From Chitinophagaceae bacterium (GTDB lineage Bacteria > Bacteroidota > Bacteroidia > Chitinophagales > Chitinophagaceae), in assembly GCA_016713965.1 (NCBI GenBank), contig JADJOC010000008.1, positions 29,095 through 93,094 of the forward strand: a stretch of 64,000 bases of DNA, in the 5' to 3' direction. Shown here piece after piece: positions 10,116-20,210 of this stretch; position 1 is the stretch's first letter, and every line of letters begins with the position of its first letter. Below the pieces are notes generated by a model, which was given only the letters and a program-made list of their open reading frames with translations, was not told where the DNA came from and made no database searches. Made by a program: the position numbers and the translations under genes.

Positions 10116-11163
10116 TTAGATAAAGAAGTTGCAAGTACTACAACTTATGATTATGGATTTAGAATTTATAACCCTGCTTTAGGACGCTTCCTAAGTGTTG
10201 ATCCATTGATGAATTCTTATCCATGGTATACGCCATATCAATTTGCAGGCAATATGCCAATATGGGCTATAGACTTAGATGGGCTGGAAGAGAAAAAAGC
10301 GACTATTTTAAGTGTAGTAAGGCTTTTTGATGTAAAGGGTAATTTAATTAAAGATCCAACAAACGTTGAATATGGATGTACAGGATGCCTGATACTGGTA
10401 GCACCTTCATCTACAACATTACGCCAGGGAGAAGATGGGGGAGATGTGGTAGAAATAAGAACAGATTACCGGCAGGTGGCAGGTGTTAAATTTACTATAA
10501 GCAAAAATACCGTTGGCGTACATAAAATACCAACCCCTGAACCACCTACAAAAAATAATACTGTACAAACTAATGATAATTCTGAGCCTCCGATATTTAC
10601 AGGTAATGATGATAGAAAGCCTGAGGTATCATGGCAACATGGAATACTTACTACCTCTACTGCCAATATGGGTACAGCTACCTCTACCACAACGCTGACA
10701 AAAGATCTGGATATTGATTTTACAACAGACCGCCCCCAGTTTAAAGGAAATGGGGCCGCTACAATAAGTGATTATATTAATTCATTACCTGCAGGTACTA
10801 CTTCCATTAATGTAAAAGTATCGGTAAATAATCCTGCGGATGGTTGTAAAAAGCGGATGGTTTAGTTGTGATTACAGTGCTAAAGAGTTGATGGCAGACA
10901 GGATAAAACTTATATCGCCTATTTTCAAAAAGGTTGGTATACCTGTTACCATAACACCTGTATATAACCAATACCAGCATGTATCCGCTACGGCAAAAGT
11001 TAACACGACAACAGCTACTACTACACCAACAAGCTGGAATGTAACCAGGCAGCCGGTAAAAAGAAAATTAGTGGATGGTAAACCGGTGGGTAAACCTGTT
11101 CCAACCGGTAAAGCAACCACAACCATTTCCGCTACCAAGCCTAAAACTGGCGCAAGCTTTTAA
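7922..11163 (+). CDS. Rhs/YD-repeat protein 2 with unrecognised C-terminal tip (frameshifted)
   Basis: Reading starts at MEKRLKYVCSYDQAGNLVKT. It crosses a frameshift near 8030 (extra T), then runs through many YD repeats to about 10049, where a missing T breaks the frame before MSLNGR. After one more break it continues as LGYRFGFNGKE, GRFLSVDPL and a tip. The tip spans about 10120-11163 with a frameshift near 10850 and ends in a Thr/Lys/Pro-rich tail. Part of it (LMADRIKLISPIFKKVGIPVTI) loosely recalls OmpA-like folds, but I cannot name a toxin activity. The usual long N-terminus of Rhs proteins is missing, so this may be a 5'-truncated, silent cassette. Confidence 0.75.
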
Positions 11164-11164
11164 A

Positions 11165-11198
11165 AAGAAAGCCCGGTCAATTGACTGGGCTTTCTTTT
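11165..11198. terminator. Bidirectional terminator between convergent genes
   Basis: AAAGAAAGCCC pairs with GGGCTTTCTTT around a GGTCAATTGACT centre, with A-runs and T-runs on both sides. It separates the Rhs 2 gene from the convergent DUF922-like gene at 11219. Confidence 0.8.
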
Positions 11199-11218
11199 AA
11201 AAAATTATTTCACAATTT

Positions 11219-11722
11219 TTAGTTCTTTAGCAATTTTATTACTCCAGTAAAGTTGTCTTTTTCATTTATAGAAAAATTAGTTTCTTTATCATATAAATCA
11301 TCTAACTTGCTACACTCATTTCTAATATCTGTAGCAATTTTTTTAAAATCACTTTTAATAGTAGCAGGATTGTTATATTTATAATTTTTAAAAGCTTGTC
11401 TTAGCTTTCTCACAAAAAGTTCAGAAATATCAAAATGTCCTTGCTCATGTTGTAATAACGTACTGTTATTTGATCGTGTCCAAGATCGTTTTTTATTGAA
11501 TGTACATGTCACATTATAAGAAAAAGATTTTTCATCACTGGTAAATGAATAATTTATACCAAGTATTGAAACAGCTTTAAACTTGGAAGTTGTATCTGGT
11601 GTTCCCTGAAAATCTTCCCACTTCAATTTATAGCAAGGCGACCAATGGATAGTATCCTGGCTAAACGCTTTATTAAAATTTAATAGTAGAAATATACTAA
11701 ATACAAAAAGTATAATTTTCAT
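11219..11722 (-). CDS. Secreted DUF922-like putative zinc protease, copy A
   Basis: A 167-residue protein with an N-terminal signal peptide ending at AFSQ. The mature start (DTIHWSPCYKLKWEDFQG) and the HEQGHFD motif fit DUF922, a family of predicted secreted zinc peptidases with an HExxH site. It probably acts in the periplasm or outside the cell. A close paralogue lies 26 bases upstream, and the two share almost the same first 50 residues, so they arose by tandem duplication. They sit convergent to the Rhs 2 tip, where an immunity gene might be expected, but no direct evidence makes them immunity proteins. Confidence 0.7.
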   Translation of the reverse strand: MKIILFVFSIFLLLNFNKAFSQDTIHWSPCYKLKWEDFQGTPDTTSKFKAVSILGINYSFTSDEKSFSYNVTCTFNKKRSWTRSNNSTLLQHEQGHFDISELFVRKLRQAFKNYKYNNPATIKSDFKKIATDIRNECSKLDDLYDKETNFSINEKDNFTGVIKLLKN

Positions 11723-11748
11723 AATTTATTGATCATACTACTCATAAT

Positions 11749-12261
11749 CTATTTAAGCAATTCTTTAGCAATTCTTTTACTCCAGTAAACCTGTTTTTCT
11801 TTATTTATAGAGAAATTAGTTTCCTTATCATACATAGTATTAACCTTATCACGTTCGCTTCTTATGTCTTTAGCAATTTGTTTAAAATCATTTTGAATGG
11901 TAGCAGGATTGTTAAATTTATAATTTTTAAAAGCCTGTCTTAACTTTCTTGCAAAAAGTTCTGCAAGGTCAAAATGCCCTTGTTCATGTCGTAATAGATT
12001 ACCACTTTTTGATTTTGACCATGATTTTTTTTTATAAAAAACACAAATCACATTATATGAAAAAGATTTTTCATCATTAGTAAGCGTATAATTTATGCTA
12101 GCTGCTGAAACAGCTTTAAATTTAGAAGTTGTATCTGGTGTTCCCTGAAAATCTTCCCACTTCAATTTATAGCAAGGCGACCAATGGATAGTATCCTGGC
12201 TAAACGCTTTATTGAAAGTAAATACCAGAGATATAGTAAATACAAAAATTGCAATTTTCAT
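11749..12261 (-). CDS. Secreted DUF922-like putative zinc protease, copy B
   Basis: A 170-residue paralogue of the downstream gene. It has a signal peptide (MKIAIFVFTISLVFTFNKAFSQ), the WEDFQGTPDTTSKFKAVS block and the HEQGHFDLAE zinc-site motif. Differences cluster in the middle and C-terminus. As the first gene of the pair it probably carries the promoter for both. The HExxH residues are intact in both copies, so both may be catalytic. Confidence 0.7.
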   Translation of the reverse strand: MKIAIFVFTISLVFTFNKAFSQDTIHWSPCYKLKWEDFQGTPDTTSKFKAVSAASINYTLTNDEKSFSYNVICVFYKKKSWSKSKSGNLLRHEQGHFDLAELFARKLRQAFKNYKFNNPATIQNDFKQIAKDIRSERDKVNTMYDKETNFSINKEKQVYWSKRIAKELLK

Positions 12262-12370
12262 AATTAATCAGAATAATTTTTTATTTTACAGCAGCCTGCA
12301 TACAGACCACTATATGTAAGTTACTAAAAATATAAATAAACTACTTTGTTCGCATCAATAAAAGCCAAAT

Positions 12371-12412
12371 AGTAGTACTGCCGATGAACGGATTGCGACG
12401 CAACGATGATGC
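12371..12412 (+). repeat. Degenerate copy A of dispersed intergenic repeat
   Basis: AGTAGTACTGC and CAACGATGATGCC match the ends of the family seen in full at 24022 and 29253. The hairpin core is absent. It directly abuts the boundary repeat that follows. Confidence 0.45.
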
Positions 12413-12500
12413 CCCCTCCCTAGTCCAAGTATGTAATTTACCAGCGCAAGATTGGAGCATAGGCAGGTAGCTTAGGCATCTTGTGCCATAGTAAAGAGCA
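12411..12500. repeat. Module-boundary repeat, copy 2
   Basis: CTAGTCCAAGTATGTAA at 12420-12436 is followed by CAGCGCAAGATTGG and a TTGTGCC block, as in copy 1. It lies between the DUF922-like pair and the XRE gene of module 2. Confidence 0.7.
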
Positions 12501-12518
12501 ATAAAATAAAAATAACTC

Positions 12519-12554
12519 AACCGCTATGCTTGTAAAAAGGTGTAGCGGTTTTTT
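12519..12554. terminator. Hairpin downstream of the module 2 XRE gene
   Basis: AACCGCTA pairs with TAGCGGTT and a T-run follows on the + strand. The same sequence (AACCGCTATGCTTGTAAAAA) recurs at 22057 before the module 3 XRE gene. It is therefore part of the conserved module edge as well as a likely terminator. Confidence 0.65.
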
Positions 12555-12894
12555 AAGCTAAGCCATAGGCTTTTTTTGCTTTAGCATCTCTGATAAAAGC
12601 ATCAATAATCGAAGTGATTTTATCTTTTTCTGTATCGGGTAATTTTTGAAGTTGTTGCATGCGTTGCAACATATCTTTATCTACCGAATCTTGATTAGCG
12701 GCATCGTTCATTAAAAAAATCAAGAGATACCCCCAGCACATCCGCCATTTTTTTGCTTTATCAGCAGTAGGCATAATATCGCCACGTTCATATTTGCCAA
12801 TGGCATCACGGCTCACACTTATTTTATCTGCCAAATCACCCTGTGAGAGGTTTTTTTGTTTCCGTAGCATGGATATTTTATCACCTAAAGTCAT
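12553..12894 (-). CDS. XRE-family repressor of module 2 (compensated frameshift)
   Basis: A 113-residue protein with a clear N-terminal helix-turn-helix (ISMLRKQKNLSQGDLADKISVSRDAIGKYERG). Residues about 49-60 read KWRMCWGYLLIF, where the family pattern and the sister gene at 2785 predict KKMADVLGVSLDFL. A pair of opposing one-base indels inside short homopolymers explains this. The C-terminal helices end KAYGLA, like the AYAH end of module 1. It is divergent from the ATPase gene and presumably represses it. Confidence 0.8.
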   Translation of the reverse strand: MTLGDKISMLRKQKNLSQGDLADKISVSRDAIGKYERGDIMPTADKAKKWRMCWGYLLIFLMNDAANQDSVDKDMLQRMQQLQKLPDTEKDKITSIIDAFIRDAKAKKAYGLA

Positions 12895-12953
12895 TGTATT
12901 ATCTACATTTTAGTATTAATGATGACAAAACTACACAGAAAAATCAATTATAA

Positions 12954-13007
12954 GCAACAAATATTGACTATGGCACTTGGTTAATTAAAAACTATCCTCT
13001 ACATTTG
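12954..13007 (+). promoter_or_regulatory. Promoter and candidate operator of module 2
   Basis: TACATTTG at 13000-13007 fits TAnnTTTG, with a CTTG about 21 bases upstream. GCAACAAATA at 12954-12963 recurs in the same intergenic place in module 3 (22584-22593) and is a candidate repressor site. Confidence 0.5.
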
Positions 13008-13041
13008 CTGATAATACTTAGCTAAAAATATTATTATCAAC

Positions 13042-14652
13042 ATGGAGCAGTTAAATCACCACAATCCCGAATATGTAACCTGGAAATATGAAGCATTACA
13101 TTTTACCATGCTGGGAGGAATAAGAATAGAAGGACTGCACAGTATGAGGGTAACATTAAAAGTTGATTGTAAAACCTTCCCATCTATCCGGCACGGCTTA
13201 GACCTGTATAATGAAAGCCAGACCCAAAAATTAGTAAAAAGCATTGCCGAGCGTTTTACCCTCTCCACTACCTACACACACACAGCTGTAGGGCATCTCA
13301 TCAACACCATAGAAGATTACAGGTTAACCGCAATAGACAACAACAAATTAAAAACCCTGCAACAAAAACCAGCACTCACCAAAGAAGAAATCACCGAAGC
13401 AGAAACATTTTTAAAAACTCAAAACTTATTAAATAATACTAACGAATTAATCGGGCAATCAGGTGTGATTGGTGAAGAAACAAACAGGCTGATTATGTAT
13501 TTAGTTTTTACCAGCAGGAAAACAAACCGCCCATTGCATATTATCAGCTTTGGCAGCTCAGGCGTTGGAAAATCACATTTGCAGGAAAAAGTCGGGGAAC
13601 TGATACCAAAGGAAGACAAGATAGAATTAACGAGTGTAAGCGGAAATGCATTTTATTATTATGTGGATGACGACTTAGGCAACAAATTGATTTTGATAGA
13701 AGATTATGACGGCGTGTTTGCAGCCCTGTACTCCATACGGGAACTGCAAAGCAAACAAAAAATCAGCAAAACCATTACCGTGAGAGATAAAAACGGCAAT
13801 CAAAGAACCTTACACCTCACCGTAAAAGGCCCCGTAAGTATTGCAGGTTGTACCACCAGCGAACATATTTATGAAGACAATGCGAACCGGAGCTTTTTAA
13901 TTTATTTAGATGAAACAGAACAACAGGACGAAAAAATAATGGATTACCAACGTAAAATTAGCGCAGGTAAAATAGATATAACTGCACAACAAAAAATACA
14001 AAAATTATTGCAGAATGTACAAAGGATGCTACAGCCCATTACCGTAAGAAATCCCTATGCAGAAAAATTAATCATACCCAGGGAAGTTTTTAAACCCAGG
14101 CGAACCAATGCCCATTACATCGCCTTTATAGAAGTAATAACTTTTTACAAACAATACCAGCGGGAGCATAAAGTTGACAAAGAAACAGGAGAAATTTATA
14201 TCGAAACTACATTGGAAGATATTGCAGAAGCCAACGAACTGATGAAAAATATTTTACTCAAAAAAAGTGATGAGCTGGGTTATGCAACAAGAAAATTTTT
14301 AGAGAACGCAAAGCAGTATGTACAATCCAACGGGTTAAAAAGTTTTACCAACAAACAAATAAGAATAGCATTAAAAGAAAATCCCAGCAGCCAAAAAAAA
14401 CACATGGTGGAACTACAACAGTACGGCTATGTTAAAAAGCAGGAAGGAGATAAAAAGAAAGGGTTTATTTATGAAATAGTAAACATGCAGGAATACAACC
14501 AACTGCAACACATCATCAATACGACACTGGATAATATACTGCATAGCCAGCTCCGCCACAGCGGAGTGGTTAGTAGTTCAAAAGAAGTTATTACAACTGC
14601 TGAACCACTTAAAGCCGCTACCACAAAGAAAAGAAAACAAGTAGTTCAGTAG
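13042..14652 (+). CDS. P-loop ATPase of module 2
   Basis: This 536-residue protein is nearly identical over most of its length to the one at 22673 and homologous to residues 145-663 of the one at 3272. Visible motifs are Walker A GSSGVGKS (171-178), Walker B-like LILIEDYDG (216-224) and GCTTSEH (269-275). A winged-helix-like C-terminus (LKSFTNKQIRIAL, then YGYVKKQEGD) follows, and a Ser/Thr/Lys-rich tail ends VVQ. There is no zinc finger. It heads a likely operon with two tyrosine recombinases, starting 54 bases before the first. It may be a helicase- or MCM-like loader for element replication or a recombination accessory factor; both are inference. Confidence 0.75.
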   Translation: MEQLNHHNPEYVTWKYEALHFTMLGGIRIEGLHSMRVTLKVDCKTFPSIRHGLDLYNESQTQKLVKSIAERFTLSTTYTHTAVGHLINTIEDYRLTAIDNNKLKTLQQKPALTKEEITEAETFLKTQNLLNNTNELIGQSGVIGEETNRLIMYLVFTSRKTNRPLHIISFGSSGVGKSHLQEKVGELIPKEDKIELTSVSGNAFYYYVDDDLGNKLILIEDYDGVFAALYSIRELQSKQKISKTITVRDKNGNQRTLHLTVKGPVSIAGCTTSEHIYEDNANRSFLIYLDETEQQDEKIMDYQRKISAGKIDITAQQKIQKLLQNVQRMLQPITVRNPYAEKLIIPREVFKPRRTNAHYIAFIEVITFYKQYQREHKVDKETGEIYIETTLEDIAEANELMKNILLKKSDELGYATRKFLENAKQYVQSNGLKSFTNKQIRIALKENPSSQKKHMVELQQYGYVKKQEGDKKKGFIYEIVNMQEYNQLQHIINTTLDNILHSQLRHSGVVSSSKEVITTAEPLKAATTKKRKQVVQ

Positions 14653-14706
14653 TTCAACGTTTTTTAAACAGGTACACTCAATTGTATTTTATCAACTCAT
14701 TATTTT

Positions 14707-15648
14707 ATGCTAAACCTTCCCATACAATCACCCCACTATAATTATTTATTAAAAGGTTACAAAGAGTATTTACAAATATTAGGCTACTCTGATAAAGCAA
14801 TAAAAGGATGGCCAATTTATGTACGGGAATTTTTTCACTGGCTGGAAAGTAAGCAAATCACCCACATCACCCACATCACCGCCATGCAGCAGTTAGACTT
14901 TATGGATTACATCAGCCGGCGTTGCAACCGCCGAACCGGTGGGGCATTAAGCAGCAGCAGCATCGGCAACATCGTATGTGCCATACATGGACTAGGCAGG
15001 TATGTAAACAGTATGGGGCGTTACAGCACAAATATATTTTTAGAACCACCGCCTAAGGAACAAACCGAAAAAAACATACTCACTACAGCACAGGTGCAAC
15101 TATTATACGATGCTACTTTTACCCAACAGGAATATAACCCTGTCGCTTACGGGCAAAGGGACAGGGCAATGATAGCCCTCTATTATGGCTGCGGCTTAAG
15201 AAAATCAGAAGGTGTACAATTAAATACCAGCGATATAGAATTAACCAAACGATTACTATTTATACAAAAAGGCAAAGGCAACAAACAACGTTACGTACCC
15301 ATAGCGACAAAACACGTAGAAGACATCAGCGATTATTTAAAAGAAGGAAGGGAATGGATTTTACAGCAAAGTACTAATCCTGAAAAACACGAGGCCGCCT
15401 TTTTACTCAGCCGTTACGGCCGAAGGTTCGGCCAGCCTGAAAGCCGTTTGCGGTTTTTATTAAAAGCCGCAGAACTCCCTGCCAATGTTACCCTGCACGG
15501 CCTGCGCCACAGCATAGCCACCCATCTTTTACAAAGCGGTATGGACATAGAAGATATCTCAAAATTTTTAGGGCACAGCTCTTTGACAAGTACACAAATC
15601 TATACACACATCGTTAATGAAGAATTAAAAATTAAAAATGATGAATGA
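14707..15648 (+). CDS. Tyrosine recombinase A (XerC/D-like)
   Basis: A 313-residue integrase with an N-terminal SAM-like core-binding domain (about 15-110) and a catalytic domain. The full catalytic set is visible: Arg165 (GLRKSEG), Lys190 (KGKGNKQRYVP), His264 and Arg267 (HGLRHS), His290 (LGHSS) and Tyr299 (YTHI). It should cut and rejoin DNA through a phosphotyrosine bond. The stop overlaps the next recombinase gene by 11 bases, so the two are translationally coupled. It is the likely recombination enzyme of the module. Confidence 0.9.
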   Translation: MLNLPIQSPHYNYLLKGYKEYLQILGYSDKAIKGWPIYVREFFHWLESKQITHITHITAMQQLDFMDYISRRCNRRTGGALSSSSIGNIVCAIHGLGRYVNSMGRYSTNIFLEPPPKEQTEKNILTTAQVQLLYDATFTQQEYNPVAYGQRDRAMIALYYGCGLRKSEGVQLNTSDIELTKRLLFIQKGKGNKQRYVPIATKHVEDISDYLKEGREWILQQSTNPEKHEAAFLLSRYGRRFGQPESRLRFLLKAAELPANVTLHGLRHSIATHLLQSGMDIEDISKFLGHSSLTSTQIYTHIVNEELKIKNDE

Positions 15649-16620
15649 AGAAAAATACCAGGAAGCGTTTAAAAAATATTTAGAAGGAAAAAAATATTAT
15701 CCTGACACCATAAAACAAACTATAAGGAGAGTGAATAAATTTGCAGAGTGGCTACAACCACAGCATGGGTGGAGCTTTGAAGAATTTGAAAATGTAGAAT
15801 ATAAACACCTGTTGGATTATATAAATCACGAAAAAGCAAGAGGCATAAGTACAGGTGTTATACACAACAACATTAGCAGCATCAGCCATTATTTTGAATA
15901 TTTAAATAAAGAAAATAATAATAACCTTAACCCTGCAAGAACATTACGCTTAAAAGGAAAAGAAAAAAAATAACCCAACACCCATTAAAATACGAGGAGT
16001 TGGAAAAGTTGTACCAGGGTTATAAAGAACTAATAAAAAGAACCACAAACCGCAAACATCAATACCCCCAAACACCTGCAACAAAGAGCAATACTGGCGC
16101 AGGAAAGAAATACCATCATCGTTAGTTTATTAATTTACCAGGGGCTTACCAGCGGTGAGTTGGAAGAGTTAAGCGTAGAAGATATCAATTTAACCAACGG
16201 CACTATTTACATAGCAGGCAGCGCAAAAAGCAATAGCCGGACATTACAATTGAATACCCAACAAGTATTACCCCTATACAGTTATATCCACGGCGGTACA
16301 AGGGAAAAATTACAGGCTTTGCCAGTTCTGGGTTTACCCTCAAATCACAGGGAGGGGGAACACTTTAAAAACAGCTTATTAATAGGCAAATGTATGGCGT
16401 GGTAAAACAAGTTGTACAGGAATTACGGGGTATCAATACACAAATAAAAAATGCACAGCACATCAGGGCAAGCGTAATACTGCACTGGCTAAAACAGCAC
16501 AATAAAAGACAAGTACAATACATGGCAGGACACCGTTACATCGACAGCACCGAAAAATATGCCCTGCAACAGATGGATACCTTAACCGATGCATTAACAA
16601 AATATCATCCGTTTGGATAA
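15638..16620 (+). CDS. Tyrosine recombinase B, degenerate active site (frameshifted)
   Basis: The N-terminal core-binding domain (EEKYQEAFKKYLEGKKYYP) runs to 15973. Further frames carry KYEELEKLYQGYKELI, HLQQRAILAQERNTII, YQGLTSGELEELSVED and finally QHIRASVILHWLKQ with AGHRYIDSTEKY. At least three indels, mostly in A or C runs, split it. In the catalytic domain the first Arg is replaced (GLTSGEL instead of GLRxSEL) and the His of HxxR is Gln, while the second Arg, the GH and the Tyr remain. It is probably a structural or regulatory partner of recombinase A. Confidence 0.75.
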
Positions 16621-16661
16621 AATAAAAAAAGTAAATTTGTAGAAACATAAACAAAAAAGTT

Positions 16662-16904
16662 ATGTACACAGAAGCAAGAAAAATACATTTAATTGAAGCC
16701 TTACTCAAAGTTAGTAATGAAGCTACTTTAATAGAATTGGAAACCGTATTGAAAAAAGCAAAGCCTAAAAAAGAAAAACAGGAAAAAACCAAACGCATCA
16801 GTATTAAACAGTACAATAAAGAAATAGATGAGGCTTTGGCAGAAGCAAAAGCAGGCAATTATATTACACAAAAAGAAATGGAAAAACTGGCAGCCAAATG
16901 GTAA
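16662..16904 (+). CDS. Antitoxin of RelE/ParE-type pair
   Basis: An 80-residue charged, helical protein (LIEALLKVSNEATLIELETVL, then a Lys-rich linker and EIDEALAEAKAGNYITQKEMEKL). This layout is typical of antitoxins that fold around a RelE/ParE toxin. Its stop overlaps the toxin start by 7 bases. The pair follows the recombinases and may stabilise the module by addiction. Confidence 0.7.
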   Translation: MYTEARKIHLIEALLKVSNEATLIELETVLKKAKPKKEKQEKTKRISIKQYNKEIDEALAEAKAGNYITQKEMEKLAAKW

Positions 16905-17194
16905 AAGAAGTAAGATGGCCTCTCAGGGCGCAAAAGCAATTGGCAAAAGCACACGAGCATATCTCAACAGACTCTTATCAAAATGCAGAAAAAGTGAAGA
17001 AAGATATTTTATTATCTACCCGTAAACTTGCTGCTAATCCTGAGATATATCCGCCTGATAAGTACAAAACAAATAATGATGGAAGTTTTAGGGCTTACGA
17101 ATTACATCGCTACAGGATTGTTTACCAGGTTACTACAAAAGAAATTATTATCGTCCGGGTTCGTCACACCAGTATGGAGCCAAAAAAATATTAA
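16898..17194 (+). CDS. RelE/ParE-superfamily toxin
   Basis: A 98-residue protein with the family fold pattern: WPLRAQKQLAKAHEHI helix, AEKVKKDILLSTRKLAANPEIYPP, then RAYELHRYRIVYQVT and IIIVRVRHTSMEPKKY. The Arg-Ile-Val-Tyr strand and terminal VRVRHT are typical of ParE/RelE proteins. Whether the target is gyrase or mRNA cannot be told. It is paired with the antitoxin immediately upstream. Confidence 0.8.
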   Translation: MVKEVRWPLRAQKQLAKAHEHISTDSYQNAEKVKKDILLSTRKLAANPEIYPPDKYKTNNDGSFRAYELHRYRIVYQVTTKEIIIVRVRHTSMEPKKY

Positions 17195-17243
17195 AACAAC
17201 CCACCACACAATACCTTAGCTTCATTTTTACATTGGATTAAAT

Positions 17244-20210
17244 CCCAACATCAGTAGTCATGGGTGAACTAAGTACAAAGCCAAACGACAGGAAATATGG
17301 TGTGCAGTCTTTGCGGCTCGACAGTAAAGCCACGCCAAAAAGGCTTTGCCGTTTTTGTCATGCCTTTGCCAACGCTTCGCAAATCTGCACTCCGCCCTAT
17401 TTTTTTGCAGCAGCTTAAATTTATTTTTTATTGGTCTGCTGCAAAAAACGTAGCTCCTCCACTCAGTGCGCCACCTGCTAAACCGTTGGGGCTTATCTTA
17501 TTATTTTGCTCCGCCCGCCTGCCCGGCCGAAGCCCTGGCGAGGACGGGCTCTGCACTACATTTTTGTTGTTACGCAGTCTGCTGCTGCCTATATTTTATT
17601 TTTGCCTGCGCTGCAAAGACCTCCGAAAAAAATAAAATCCCGTCAGCAGCGCCCCAAACGGTATGGCGCAGGGGTGGCGCTTTAGAGGGCAGTTAGTATG
17701 AGTAATCCCTATATCGGTGGGTGCAGGAAAATATAAAGTAGTTTTTTAAATAGCAGTGAAAATCAAAGCGAAGCTGCCGCAGCCGCCAAACAGTTTTTAT
17801 GCTGTAAGGAGCATTCCGGCGGCTTTGGCTTGCGCTGGAAAAGACAAACGATAGGTTCAGCAGTAAAACTTTATTCAACAATCAATCAACCATCAGCAAT
17901 AATTATTTTATCATCTTCATACCATCCTATCATTTATCTTTTCCAGCGCTGATACCCATACCATACCGCCATACATAAGAGAAATTATTTTATATTGCGG
18001 GTACAAGCCCCTTAGCAAAAAAATGGAAAAACGCCTGAAATATGTGTGTAGTTATGACCAGGCAGGTAACCTGGTAAAAACCATACCGCCTGCAGGCGTA
18101 GATGCCAAACATGGCGATGAAATCTTTTTACAGCAGGTAGCTACAGCAAGGCTTAACGTGAAGAAAGGCCAGGCGGAGGCTTTAAATAAAGTAGTGCCCA
18201 AGCATACTTTAGTAACCGATTACCGCTACAATAGCTTAAATCAGGTAGTGGCACAAAAAACGCCCGATGCAGGAAAATCCACTTTTTGGTATGACATTTT
18301 GGGAAGGCTTGCCGTAAGCCAAAACAGTCAGCAGGTATTAGATAAAAAAGTACAGCTATACTTTATATGATCAATTAGGAAGGATAACCGAAGTAGGGCA
18401 GAAGCCACAAACAGAACTGCCGCCAAGTAAAGAGCCGGGGTTGTTAGAAAAATGGCTGGCTGGTGGTGGGTTAAAAGAGCAGATCACCCGTACCAGCTAC
18501 GACCTGTCTTACTACGATGGAAAAATACATTAAAGGGCTTTTTAGAGCAGCGCAACCTGCGCAACCGGGTAAGCTACAGCATGGTGTTTGACCAGGAACC
18601 CGATCCCGATATTTTAGGCACACAGCACTGCTACTTTTTACAGCTATGACATCCATGGTAATGTAGATACACTGTTGCAGGATTTTAATGAAGGGGTGAT
18701 GAAAGCCACAGGTAACAGGTTTAAAAAACTAGCCTATGATTACGACTTGATTAGTGGTAAAGTAAACAAGGTAGCTTACCAGGCAGGAGAGCAGGATGAA
18801 TTTTACCATAAATATTTTTATGATGCTGAGAACAGGCTGACCGATGTGTACACCAGTAGAGATAGTTTTCATTATGAAAGGGACAGCCGTTATAATTATT
18901 ATAAGCATGGTTCTTTAGCCAGACAAATCATTGGACAAAAACCAGGTGCAGGGCTTTGATTATGCGTACACATTGCAAGGCTGGTTGAAAGGTGTTAACT
19001 CTACTAACATGGAGCCCCATTAAATAAATTAGGATTGGGCGATATGGGTGCTGATGGTTATTCTTCCGGCAATACGCTCAACCAGGTAGCCAGGGATGCC
19101 TATGGATTTGCTTTGCATTATTATAGTACGGCTACCGCTAAAGACTATAAACCTATTGGTGGCGGACAGCCTTTTGCCAATGCAGCTGCTGCAGGTTTTG
19201 GATTTGTATCGCTCTACAATGGCAACATTGCAGCCATGAGTGTAAACCTGCCTAAGGTAGGTGAAGCATTGCTGTATACTTACAAGTATGACCAGTTGAA
19301 CCGCCTGACAAAATGAATACTTACAAAGGGTTAAACTCTGCTACTAACAACTGGAATGTAGCAAGTATTGATGATTACAGGGAAGACATCACTTATGATG
19401 CGAATGGAAATATTTTGAGTTATAAACGCAACGGCAATGCCAACCAGTTGGCCATGGATAAAATGACTTACCAGTATCCCAAAGATGCTGATGGTAAAAT
19501 ATTGAACAACAGGCTAAGGTATGTGCATGATGAAGTGGCTGCGGCTAATTATGCAGAAGATATTGACTCGCAAACCCCTTTAACCTTAGCACAGGTAAAA
19601 GCTGAAAAACTGGCTGAACAGCAAAGCGATAACTATGTGTACGATGCCATTGGTAATTTGGTGCAGGATAAAAAGAGGGCATTAATACAATTAACTGGAA
19701 TGTGTATGGAAAGATTGAAAGTATTAAAAGCAAAACAGCACTATCACTTACCGTTATGATGCCAGTGGAAACAGGATCAGTAAAACGGTGGGCAATACTA
19801 CTACTGTTTACCTTAGGGATGCAGGTGGCAATGTGATGAGCACCTATACCATAGATGCCCAAATTAATAATGGCCACCTTACCCAAAATGAAGTGCATTT
19901 ATATGGCAGCAGCAGGCTGGGTATTAATGAAGTGAACAGGGATGTGCAGGCTTTGGCCAAAGCGGATTATTTAAATAAAGTGAATACATTTGTAACAGGT
20001 GATGTAAGATATGAGCTGACTGATCATTTAGGTAATGTGATGGTGACAGTGAGTGATAAAAAATTACAGGTAGATGCAAATGCGGATGGAGTGGTGGATT
20101 ATTATACAGCTGATGTGGTGAGTGCTACTGATTATGCGCCTTTTGGAATGAGTTTGAACGGAAGAAAGTTTAATGCTTCGGGGTACAGGTTTGGATTTAA
20201 TGGGAAAGAA
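17244..20210 (+). repeat. 2.97-kb direct repeat, copy 2
   Basis: Matches 7139-10115 from CCCAACATCAGTAGTCATGGG to GGGAAAGAA, about 10.1 kb further on. The leader and Rhs core are almost the same. Differences are mainly A, T or C run lengths, plus a few substitutions around 19186-19236. Confidence 0.92.

Noticed and set aside
14860..14885. Short tandem ATCACCCAC repeat in recombinase A
   Set aside because: It encodes THITHI in frame and is too short to be a regulatory repeat.
18023..20210. Rhs 3 core as a true pseudogene
   Set aside because: Its breaks are run-length differences from copy 1, and unrelated essential genes show the same error type.
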